Of a stretch of 64,000 nt of DNA, positions 56,122 through 64,000 are shown one piece after another. The position numbers and the translations under genes were made by a program. Location of the stretch: NCBI RefSeq assembly GCF_040112705.1, contig NZ_CP157804.1, positions 64,501-128,500 of the forward strand. The letters run 5' to 3'. Source of the DNA: Flagellimonas sp. MMG031. GTDB lineage: Bacteria; Bacteroidota; Bacteroidia; Flavobacteriales; Flavobacteriaceae. The notes beneath the pieces were generated by a model, which was not told the origin of the DNA, ran no database searches, and saw nothing but the letters and a program-made list of their open reading frames with translations. Position 1 is the first letter of the stretch; every line of letters starts with the position of its first letter.

Positions 56122-57861
56122 CTAATCGATAGTACCTACGACACTGCCACAGGTCAGCATCGCATCACCGTAATAAGGATTTCGGATTTCTTCTTCCAAA
56201 CTGAGCCAATTGGCACCCCTGTCATTATTCGCCATGGGACAGTGCTGTACATAAAGTTTACCATCCAGCCCGCTTATTTGTTGACCAATTTGAATCATAT
56301 TTTGGGAAAGCGAAACAAACACCTCGCGTTGACCTTTCAAGTCACTTTTTGAACCTATCTCTTTAAATTGACTCGCTAGTTGTGTGATATGACTCTTCCC
56401 CATATCATCCATTTGCATTCCGCTTAGTTCAGAAGCGATTCCCGCTCCCTTCTTCGCCAATGTTTGCGTTTGTTCTTGGTCAGAAGCAACTAAGGCATCC
56501 TTTAAATTCAGATACACTTTTAAAAGGTCGCCGAACTTTGTTTCCGCTTCTTGCGAAAATTCCATTTTCATTGTAGAGCCCATTTCGGAATGGCCTTCAC
56601 GTCCCGTGCGCATCGCCTGGGCATTTTGGTTCATCATGGATTTTTTACCCTGCAATTGGGCCGCTGCGTCCACCGTAAAAGTACCTTTGGCAACGACCCA
56701 ATCACCAGAGTTCAATCCTGAATTGACTACGTAACTGCCGTTCATCAAATTTCCGAGCTCCACTTCCCGCATTTCAAAAGTGGAACTATTTGGATCAGGT
56801 TGTACATACACCAAGGAACGCTTTCCTGTCCACAACACGGCACTTTCGGGAATGGTCAACACTACTTCCCCATCCTGTTTATTGTTCACCTCAACCTCTG
56901 CTTGTACAAACATACCCGGTTTTAGCATCCCTTTTTTGTTGTCCAGCTCTGCTCGAACTTCCATAGTTCTGGTTTGCTTGTTCAATGTTGGAGCTACAAA
57001 GGAAACTTTAGCAGTAAAAGTTTGATTCGGATAGGAATTGGTGCTTACATCCAAGGTTTGACCTTCCTTAAACAAGCTCAATTGGTTTTCATAGGCATCA
57101 AAAATGGCCCAAACCGAATTTAAATTGGCCACTTTCACCAAAGGTGAGCCCGTTTTGATGTAATCCCCTTCCTCCACCATAATCTCGGAAATCACTCCAC
57201 TCACATTGGCATATACTGGAAAGTTTTCAAGCACTTGTCCAGAGCTTTCGATTTGGTCGATTTGTGTATCGGACAACTTCCACAACTTTAACTTGTTCCG
57301 AACCGCCTTGTACAGTTGCGGTTGTGATTCCTTTAATTTTGCAGCTGTCAATAATTCTTGTTGGGCCGAAACCAAGGCCGGGGCATAAATTGTGGCCAAC
57401 TTTTGACCTTTACGGACTTGTTCCCCTTCAAAATTGACATGTATACTTTCTATTCTTCCGTCAAAATAGGCCGATTGCACCGCATCCGATTCCTGGTTGA
57501 CAGCAACTTTTCCAGATATTTTCAAATGTTCTTCTGCATCGGCTCCTGAACCAACCCTAATGGTTTCAACGCCAGCCAGAACCATCGCGTTTTCCGTCAT
57601 CTTAATTTGATTGACAGCCAATCCCTCTCCCCCATTATCCGCAGGAATCAAATCCATCCCACAAATAGGACAAGAGCCCGGTTCGGGTTGCATAATCTGT
57701 GGGTGCATGGAACAGGTCCACATTTCGCCAGAAGCCATTTCAGCACTGTGGTCATGCTCGTCCACTGAAGTAGTTTCAGTATTGCCTCCAAATATGAGGT
57801 AACCCACCAACAATCCAACCAACACGGCAATTCCGATATAAATGATATTTTCCTTTTTCAT
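56122..57861 (-). CDS. cusB: Copper/silver RND efflux periplasmic adaptor CusB with metal-binding domains
   Basis: The protein has 579 residues, longer than plain CusB. Order: membrane anchor (IIYIGIAVLVGLLVGYLIFG), heavy-metal-binding domain (WTCSMHPQIMQ with CPICGMDL), the HlyD adaptor core (about 85-410) and a C-terminal DUF3347-type domain ending near YVQHCPMANNDRGANWLS. It is the last gene of the metal operon and the membrane-fusion partner of CusA. Its start lies 4 bp beyond the genuine end of the PepSY frame. Confidence 0.93.
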   Translation of the reverse strand: MKKENIIYIGIAVLVGLLVGYLIFGGNTETTSVDEHDHSAEMASGEMWTCSMHPQIMQPEPGSCPICGMDLIPADNGGEGLAVNQIKMTENAMVLAGVETIRVGSGADAEEHLKISGKVAVNQESDAVQSAYFDGRIESIHVNFEGEQVRKGQKLATIYAPALVSAQQELLTAAKLKESQPQLYKAVRNKLKLWKLSDTQIDQIESSGQVLENFPVYANVSGVISEIMVEEGDYIKTGSPLVKVANLNSVWAIFDAYENQLSLFKEGQTLDVSTNSYPNQTFTAKVSFVAPTLNKQTRTMEVRAELDNKKGMLKPGMFVQAEVEVNNKQDGEVVLTIPESAVLWTGKRSLVYVQPDPNSSTFEMREVELGNLMNGSYVVNSGLNSGDWVVAKGTFTVDAAAQLQGKKSMMNQNAQAMRTGREGHSEMGSTMKMEFSQEAETKFGDLLKVYLNLKDALVASDQEQTQTLAKKGAGIASELSGMQMDDMGKSHITQLASQFKEIGSKSDLKGQREVFVSLSQNMIQIGQQISGLDGKLYVQHCPMANNDRGANWLSLEEEIRNPYYGDAMLTCGSVVGTID

Positions 57862-57865
57862 AGCA

Positions 57866-58573
57866 CTATCTTTTTCGTTTAACGACTTTCCTCATCGTAG
57901 GTGACGAGGTAAACCAAAGTAAAAATCCGCTCAAAACGGTAATCAATCCCAAAAGGGAAAAGGCTCAAAGCACGGTTGTATTAAAATCATCCCTGCTTTC
58001 ATAATCCATGGTGTGGGTCATCCATAAAAAATCAAACCATCGCCAGTTCCGATGTCGTACCGTTTGAAATGACCCATCAGCCACAGAAACATAGGCTTTG
58101 ATGTTTTCAGGAGAATCGTAACTGATTACATAAGCGGGCAACTTTTTTTCGCGATACTCGTGATGTTTATCCGTTTCATTAATAACCTCAACTCCATTCA
58201 CCTTTAATTCGGATGACATTTGACGCTCTGCAACAGCCAAGGCTTCTTCTTCCGAAATCCCTTCTTTAGGGTCTCCTGTTCTCGCATCCACCAAAAACTT
58301 ATGGTTAATCCAATAATAGGGGTTCCCTGCAATCTCTTTTAAGCTCAACGAACTAATTTTAACGGGCAGATCAACATCCGAAAATCCAATAAGCCCATCA
58401 AAAGCTGCGGGTTCGTAGTCCATATTTCTAAAATGATCTCCGTGAATCTCATCAATATCCGTCCAGCTAAAATAGAGACCACTTACAGTCCACATAATGA
58501 ACTGAATCCCCAAAAATATGCCCAAATATCTATGAGCCTTTCTAATTTTAACCGCTGTTGTCCGTCTTACCAT
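57866..58573 (-). pseudogene. PepSY-domain membrane protein with in-frame TGA
   Basis: Residues 1-202 carry the PepSY helical hairpin protein form (N-terminal membrane helix YLGIFLGIQFIMWTVSGLYFS). A TGA stop lies at 57965-57967. The same frame continues as AFSLLGLITVLSGFLLWF, the second membrane helix, to a natural stop at 57866-57868, giving 235 residues. The likely original codon is CGA (Arg), as in VLRAFSLL. Without the last helix the protein would lack its C-terminal anchor. It lies between copA and cusB. Confidence 0.85.
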
Positions 58574-58580
58574 TTTTGTT

Positions 58581-61082
58581 CTAGTCGATTGATTTAGTTC
58601 GTAATCTCAGTGCATTGGCTATAACCGATACCGAGCTAAAGCTCATGGCCAGGGCAGCGATCATGGGTGAAAGCAAAATCCCGAAAAAGGGATAGAGCAC
58701 ACCTGCCGCTACCGGAACACCGATGGTGTTGTATATCAATGCAAAAAATAGGTTCTGCTTAATGTTTTTCATGGTGGCCTCACTAAGGTTTCGTGCTTTT
58801 ACGATGCCGTGCAGGTCACCCTTTACCAAAGTGATCATGGCACTTTCTATGGCCACATCGGTTCCGGTTCCCATGGCAATACCCAAGTCACTTTTGGCCA
58901 ATGCAGGAGCATCGTTGATACCGTCGCCGGCCATGGCCACTACCTTGCCTTCATTTTGCAGGCGCTCTACTTCATTCATCTTATCCTCAGGTAGGGTTTC
59001 CGCTTTAAAATCGTCCAAATGCAATTCGCTCGCAACAGCTTTGGCAGTTGTGGTATTGTCTCCGGTAAGCATGATTACCGAAATTCCTTTGTCTTGGATG
59101 GCTTTGATGGCCTTGGCACTTGTCTCCTTGATTTTATCCCCGATGGCCACAAAAGCATGGCATTTATCATCAATGGCTAGATAGGAAACCGTTTTCCCTT
59201 TTTCTTGTTCCTTTTTGACCTTCTCCTTCATCTCATCCGAGATTTTAACATTCGCCTTTTCCATCAATTTGATGTTCCCCAGACGAATTTCCAAGTCTTT
59301 GATCTTGCCTTCTACTCCCATACCTGTAACAGCATTGAAGTATTTTGTTTTTAGTATTTTGATGCCTTGCTCCTTACCATATGTTACGGTAGCTTGAGCC
59401 AAAGGGTGCTCGCTATTGGCATTGACGGATACTAAATATTGAAGTAGGTCTTCTTGTGAATAATCATCCGAAAAAGTTTCCAAATGATCGAAGGTGGGTT
59501 TACCTTCGGTAATGGTACCTGTTTTATCAATAATCAAGGTATCCACGTCGACCATTTTCTCCAGCGCTTCGGCATTTTTGATAAGCACACCATTTTGGGC
59601 ACCTTTCCCAACTCCCACCATTACCGACATTGGAGTTGCCAGCCCAAGCGCACAAGGGCAGGCAATGATCAAAACTGCAATGGCATTAATTAACGCGTAA
59701 ACATAGGTGGGTTGTGGTCCCCAGATGGCCCAGACCCCAAAGGTTAAAATAGAAATAATCACCACCGTGGGAACAAAATAAGCGGATACCTTATCGGCTA
59801 AATTTTGAATGGGCGCACGGCTTCTACTGGCTTCGTTTACCATGCTGATGATCTGTGAAAGCAAGGTATCACTACCCACTTTTTCAGCTTTCATCAAAAA
59901 GGATTGATTCCCATTGATGGTCCCACTGCTTACTTTATCTTCAACTCCTTTTTCAACAGGAATGGGCTCACCTGTGATCATAGATTCGTCAACTGAAGTC
60001 TCCCCTTCTGTAATAATGCCATCCACTGGAATTTTTTCTCCGGGTTTCACCCGTAAAATATCGCCAAGTTCAATAGCGTCAATACTTACTTCGACTTCTT
60101 CTCCATCCACAACTTTAATGGCTTTGTTCGGTGCCAATTTCAATAATTCCTTTACGGCATTATTGGTTTTGCTATGTGCCCGCGCTTCCAACAATTGACC
60201 CAAAAGCACCAAGGTGAGGATTACGGTTGCTGCTTCAAAATAAACATGGACCGCACCTGTTTCCCCTTTGAACTGATCAGGGAAAAATCCCGGGAACAAT
60301 AACCCAAGTACACTGAACACAAAAGCTACCCCTGCACCAATCCCAATTAACGTAAACATGTTCAAATTCCATGTTTTGATGCTTCGGTAGGCTCTCTCAA
60401 AAAACATCCAAGTGGCGTAAAAAACCACAGGAAGTGATAATGCAAATTGAACCCAGTTCCAGTATTGAGTTTCCATGACATCATGCAGCGGATTGTTAGT
60501 CAGCATATCGCTCATGGCAATCAGGAAAATGGGCAAGGTAAACGCAAGGGCTACCCAAAACTTTTTGAGCAGTTTTTTATAGGTCTTTTCCTCTGCACTG
60601 GCTTCGGGTTCCTTGGGCACAAGGTCCATTCCACACTTTGGACAAGACCCAGGGTTATCCTCCACTACTTCGGGGTGCATGGGACAAGTCCATTGCTGTT
60701 TGGAACTGGCGGACGTATTTTGTTCCTCTACCAAGTCCATCCCACATACAGGGCAATCACCGGGCTTGTCATAGGTTTTATCACCTTCGCACTGCATAGG
60801 GCAATAAAAGGTGCCGTTCCCGTTGGAAACTGTTCTTTTCGCCTCTTTCTTCTTTGGTTGATGATGGTGACCGTTGGTATGTATTGAATAACTGCCACCA
60901 CTATCCTCCAATGCCTTTTCTAACCTTTTGATGGGAATGTGTTCCTCCATCTCGATCACGGCTTCAGCTTTTTCCAAATTCACCTCAACCGCATTCACTC
61001 CATCCACTTTGGACAGGGTTTCCTCAACATGCTTTCTACAGCCATTACAGCTCATTCCGTTTATGTGATAGGTATGTTTCAT
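58581..61082 (-). CDS. copA: Copper-translocating P1B-type ATPase CopA
   Basis: The protein has 833 residues. Order: HMA domain with GMSCNGC (Cys12, Cys15), two heavy-metal-binding domains ([10 protein letters not shown] with [17 protein letters not shown] with CPKCGMDL), then the ATPase. The ATPase shows the TGEP loop, CPC metal-site motif CPCALG, DKTGT phosphorylation motif, HP motif in SEHPLA and [10 protein letters not shown]. It exports Cu(I), or possibly Ag(I), from the cytoplasm. It starts 12 bp after the metal-binding lipoprotein gene. Confidence 0.96.
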   Translation of the reverse strand: MKHTYHINGMSCNGCRKHVEETLSKVDGVNAVEVNLEKAEAVIEMEEHIPIKRLEKALEDSGGSYSIHTNGHHHQPKKKEAKRTVSNGNGTFYCPMQCEGDKTYDKPGDCPVCGMDLVEEQNTSASSKQQWTCPMHPEVVEDNPGSCPKCGMDLVPKEPEASAEEKTYKKLLKKFWVALAFTLPIFLIAMSDMLTNNPLHDVMETQYWNWVQFALSLPVVFYATWMFFERAYRSIKTWNLNMFTLIGIGAGVAFVFSVLGLLFPGFFPDQFKGETGAVHVYFEAATVILTLVLLGQLLEARAHSKTNNAVKELLKLAPNKAIKVVDGEEVEVSIDAIELGDILRVKPGEKIPVDGIITEGETSVDESMITGEPIPVEKGVEDKVSSGTINGNQSFLMKAEKVGSDTLLSQIISMVNEASRSRAPIQNLADKVSAYFVPTVVIISILTFGVWAIWGPQPTYVYALINAIAVLIIACPCALGLATPMSVMVGVGKGAQNGVLIKNAEALEKMVDVDTLIIDKTGTITEGKPTFDHLETFSDDYSQEDLLQYLVSVNANSEHPLAQATVTYGKEQGIKILKTKYFNAVTGMGVEGKIKDLEIRLGNIKLMEKANVKISDEMKEKVKKEQEKGKTVSYLAIDDKCHAFVAIGDKIKETSAKAIKAIQDKGISVIMLTGDNTTTAKAVASELHLDDFKAETLPEDKMNEVERLQNEGKVVAMAGDGINDAPALAKSDLGIAMGTGTDVAIESAMITLVKGDLHGIVKARNLSEATMKNIKQNLFFALIYNTIGVPVAAGVLYPFFGILLSPMIAALAMSFSSVSVIANALRLRTKSID

Positions 61083-61094
61083 TCCCCAAAAATA

Positions 61095-61427
61095 TTATTG
61101 TTCCTGTTCGTCCATTTGAAAATCTTCGTTCAATACATAGGTCATACCACACACTGGACATTTCCCTTCTTCATCACTACCACTACCTTCGCAGTGCATT
61201 GGGCAAACATATTTGGAAGTGTACTCCTTACCTTGTTTATCTGCGGTTTCCATATTGTCCATGTCATGTCCTTCATGATCCATTTTATCCATATCGTGAC
61301 CTTCGTGTTCCATGGTCGCTTCGGTGGAAGTTTCTTTTGCTTCCTCTGTTTTTCCTTTGCATGATACCGTTAGTACCAATACTGAAGCGAATGCGATTCC
61401 GATAATTGTTCTAATGTTTGTTCTCAT
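61095..61427 (-). CDS. Metal-binding lipoprotein with heavy-metal-binding domain
   Basis: The protein has 110 residues with a lipoprotein signal (SVLVLTVSC). A His/Met/Asp-rich stretch of GHDMDKM/GHDMDNM repeats follows, then one heavy-metal-binding domain (YVCPMHCEG with CPVCGM). It is probably a periplasmic copper buffer or chaperone for the efflux system. It is placed between the TolC-like gene and copA. Confidence 0.88.
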   Translation of the reverse strand: MRTNIRTIIGIAFASVLVLTVSCKGKTEEAKETSTEATMEHEGHDMDKMDHEGHDMDNMETADKQGKEYTSKYVCPMHCEGSGSDEEGKCPVCGMTYVLNEDFQMDEQEQ

Positions 61428-61443
61428 TTTTGATAAATTAAAT

Positions 61444-62664
61444 TTACTTGTTAATTAAATAATTGATGATGGCAGATTGCAGGTAATATAACTGCACAGA
61501 TTGTATTTGATTGGTTTGAAATTTTAGCTGTAATTCCTGAATGTCGAGCACATCGTTAAAGTTGATGGTTCCCGTTTCATAATTCTTGATCAGGATTTCT
61601 TCGGCATCCTTGGCCTGTTTTAAATTCTTTATTTGGGTTTGATAGGCGATACGTGCCTGATTCCTCTGCGAAATGGCATTGGCGAAGGTGTTTTCTAAAA
61701 CATTCAAGCGCTCCTTTTTTTGAAGTTCAATTTCCTTTTGACGCAACTCGTTTTGCTTGGTAACGGACCTGAATTTGTTGTTGAAAATGGGAATGGAGAA
61801 AGTGACCATCGGCATCACAATATCCTTTCCGTTATCGCTAAAAACCATGTTCTCCCTTTCCGAAACGGGAATGTAATCCAGTCCGATTCCAAAACTAGGG
61901 GCATTTTCCTTTTGGTTGAGCAATTCGGATTGTGCAACTGATTCGTACAATTGGTCATATTTCAACAATTCTGGATTTAAGCTCAAGTCCTGCTTGTCGA
62001 GGATTGGGTCATCCTCCGGAATATCCATTTCATCCACCACCTCAACAGCAATACTTTCGTCTCGGTTCAAAAGATTGTTGAAAACCGCCTGTTCGGCGAT
62101 ATAGGATTGTTCCAATACTTCTTTCTGTTGCTGCAATTCGTTTTGGCGTATTTGAAGTTTCAACACATCCACGGCCGAGGCCTTCCCCACTTCCACAGAG
62201 GTAAGAGCCAACGTTTCGTAGGTTTTAAGCAATTTTATGTTTTCCTCCAGCACTTTTTGTTTGGCTTTGGTACCAAACAATTTATAGTAAGATTGTGCTA
62301 CAGCTAAGGACAACTTTCGTTTGGCAATTACAATTTCAGCATACTCGGCATCCGCCATGGAACTGGCATAGTTTTCACGGGCCGTGATTGTACCGAACCA
62401 GGGCAGCATCTGGGAAACTGAAAATCTGGCTCGCTGTGCGCCTGTTCTTGTCTCCGGTTCGCTAACAAAATATCCGGCACCAAGGGTTGTGTTGGGCAAG
62501 GTATTGACTTCATTCACCTTTTCCTTGGCAATGTTATAGCGTAATTCCAAAGCCTGAATCATGGGACTGTTCAATTCTGCTTCTTGAAGATAACCCTCCA
62601 AGGACTGCCCTTTTAAGCTGATTGTTACTAAAGCAAAAACTATATAAATGACTGTTTTTCTCAT
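61444..62664 (-). CDS. TolC-family outer membrane factor of the Cus system (CusC-like)
   Basis: The protein has 406 residues with a signal peptide (VIYIVFALVTISLKGQ). Long amphipathic helical pairs of the TolC type are visible (SYYKLFGTKAKQKVLEENIK, GTINFNDVLDIQELQLKFQ). Its ATG overlaps the cusA stop by 4 bp (ATGA), so translation is coupled. It is the exit channel for CusBA. Confidence 0.93.
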   Translation of the reverse strand: MRKTVIYIVFALVTISLKGQSLEGYLQEAELNSPMIQALELRYNIAKEKVNEVNTLPNTTLGAGYFVSEPETRTGAQRARFSVSQMLPWFGTITARENYASSMADAEYAEIVIAKRKLSLAVAQSYYKLFGTKAKQKVLEENIKLLKTYETLALTSVEVGKASAVDVLKLQIRQNELQQQKEVLEQSYIAEQAVFNNLLNRDESIAVEVVDEMDIPEDDPILDKQDLSLNPELLKYDQLYESVAQSELLNQKENAPSFGIGLDYIPVSERENMVFSDNGKDIVMPMVTFSIPIFNNKFRSVTKQNELRQKEIELQKKERLNVLENTFANAISQRNQARIAYQTQIKNLKQAKDAEEILIKNYETGTINFNDVLDIQELQLKFQTNQIQSVQLYYLQSAIINYLINK

Positions 62665-64000
62665 CGGTTTTGCATTTTAAGTTGCCATTCCCTTTTCCAG
62701 CTGAACAGCACTGGCACCACAAACAACGTGATCAGTGCAATCAGCATACCTCCAAAACTGGGAATGGCCATGGGTATCATAATGTCGCTTCCCCTTCCGG
62801 TACTGGTCAAGACTGGTAACAATGCCAAAATGGTCGTTGCAGTGGTCATTAAACAAGGTCTGATTCGTTTTTCGCCTGCTTCCAATACAGAGGCTCGAAT
62901 ACCTTTCAAGGTTTCAGGTTGATTTTTTTCGAAAGTTTGGGTCAAATAAGTAGCCATTACCACCCCATCATCCGTAGCAATTCCGAACAGGGCAATAAAT
63001 CCGACCCAGACGGCCACACTGAGGTTGATGGTATGCATTTGAAACAGGTCCCTCAGGTTTTCTCCCATAAAACTAAAGTTGAGGAACCAATCCTGACCTT
63101 AGAACCAAATCATTAAAAAGCCTCCTGCAAAAGCCACCATTATCCCCGAAAAGACCATCAAGGATGTGGCCACTGACCTAAACTGGAAATACAAAATCAA
63201 GAAAATAATCAAAAGGGCCAATGGAACCACTACGGACAAGGTTTTTTCGGCCCGTAACTGGTTTTCATAGGTCCCGGTGAACTGATAGCTAATGCCCTTG
63301 GGCACTACCAAATCCCCGCTTTCTATCTTTTCAAGAATCTTGGCTTGTGCGTTTTCCACCACGTCCACCTCAGCATAACCATCGAGTTTATCAAACAGCA
63401 CGTAACCCACCAAAAAGGTATCCTCACTTTTAATGGCTTGAGGGCCTTTTTCGTAGCGGATGGTGACCAACTCACTCAAGGGAACAGGACTTCCTTTTTG
63501 CACAGGAACATAAATGTTCTCAATATCGGTAGGGTTTTCACGAAGCTCCCTTGGGTAGCGTACACGAACTCCGTAACGTTCCCTCCCTTCCACGGTTTGG
63601 GTCAAGCTCATCCCGCCGAGGGCTACTTCCAAAATTTGTTGGACATCTTCGATAACCAAACCGTAACGGACCAGTTTTTCTCGGTCAATATCAATGAGCA
63701 GATAGGGTTTACCCACGATTCGGTCTGCGAAAACGGCTTCATCCTTAACCCCAGTAGCTTCCTTTAGAATAGGTTCCAGTTGAAGTCCAAAGTTTTCAAT
63801 CTCCTTTAAATCCTGACCTTTTACTTTAATGCCCATGGGAGCTCTCATCCCGGTTTGAAGCATGACCAACCGTGTTTCGATGGGCTGCAACTTGGGTGCC
63901 GAGGTAACCCCGGGCAACTTGGTCACTTTTACAATTTGGTTCCAGATATCGTCCGGTTTCTTAATATCGGGACGCCAGTTTCGAAAATATTCACCATCAT
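62661..64000 (-). pseudogene. cusA: Copper/silver RND efflux pump CusA, C-terminal part, with in-frame TAA
   Basis: The frame is open from the window end (EYFRNWRPDIKKPDDIWNQI), so the N-terminal part of the protein (most of an about 1,000-1,200-residue protein) lies outside. CusA features are seen: KLPGVTSAPKLQPIETR, then ALGGMSLTQTVEGRERYGV and, after the stop, ALFGIATDDGVVMATYL. A TAA at 63099-63101 interrupts MIWF-GQDWF, where relatives have Tyr. The frame then continues unshifted to a natural stop at 62661-62663. A single base change explains it; if real, the pump lacks its last membrane helices. Confidence 0.9.

Overview
The window is core chromosome of a marine-type member of the Flavobacteriaceae (Bacteroidota). 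The evidence is a complete gldK-gldL-gldM-gldN gliding/type IX secretion operon, promoters of the Bacteroidota form TAnnTTTG, almost no Shine-Dalgarno sites, and family-typical neighbours (alpha-2-macroglobulin with PBP1C, CPXCG protein, DUF983 protein, Asp-box exoprotein). A genus near Muricauda/Flagellimonas is an inference from general resemblance only.

Layout. 1-9.9 kb: alpha-2-macroglobulin (5' end outside the window) and pbpC, a YhcG remnant, then der, a small membrane protein, era and an amino-acid:cation symporter. 10.0-10.3 kb: an initiator tRNA gene preceded by two decayed 5' copies that carry REP-like hairpins. 10.28-23.61 kb: a 13.3-kb, visibly AT-rich integrative element inserted in that initiator tRNA gene. 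It is bounded by a 46-bp direct repeat (attL/attR), has a tyrosine integrase at its right end, and has matching 22-bp candidate integrase arm sites near both ends. Cargo: a toxin-antitoxin pair (toxin frameshifted), an esterase-like protein, a small membrane protein, a SUKH protein, a GNAT acetyltransferase, an outer-membrane-like/beta-propeller/AraC operon, DoxX proteins, an SDR/DoxX/peroxiredoxin/Crp block and a broken serine recombinase. Six cargo genes end in the same short motif in the same orientation, which resembles a gene-cassette array without an integron integrase.

23.7-36.4 kb: MFS exporter, GH16 glucanase, an RND efflux operon (adaptor, pump, TolC, CPXCG protein), an LRR protein, an ABC-F ATPase, a DUF983 protein and an FAD oxidoreductase. 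36.6-45.1 kb: gldKLMN, an arginase-fold protein with a degenerate metal site, and topA. 45.3-56.0 kb: Asp-box exoprotein, a membrane protein, then miaB, a sigma-54 activator, lptE, a TPR protein, secG and groES-groEL. 56.1-64.0 kb: a copper/heavy-metal efflux operon on the minus strand, read as cusA, cusC-like, metal-binding lipoprotein, copA, PepSY protein, cusB. Two of its genes (cusA and PepSY) carry in-frame premature stops.

The most interesting material is the integrative element: its use of the initiator tRNA, the tRNA remnants upstream, and the cassette-like organisation of its cargo.
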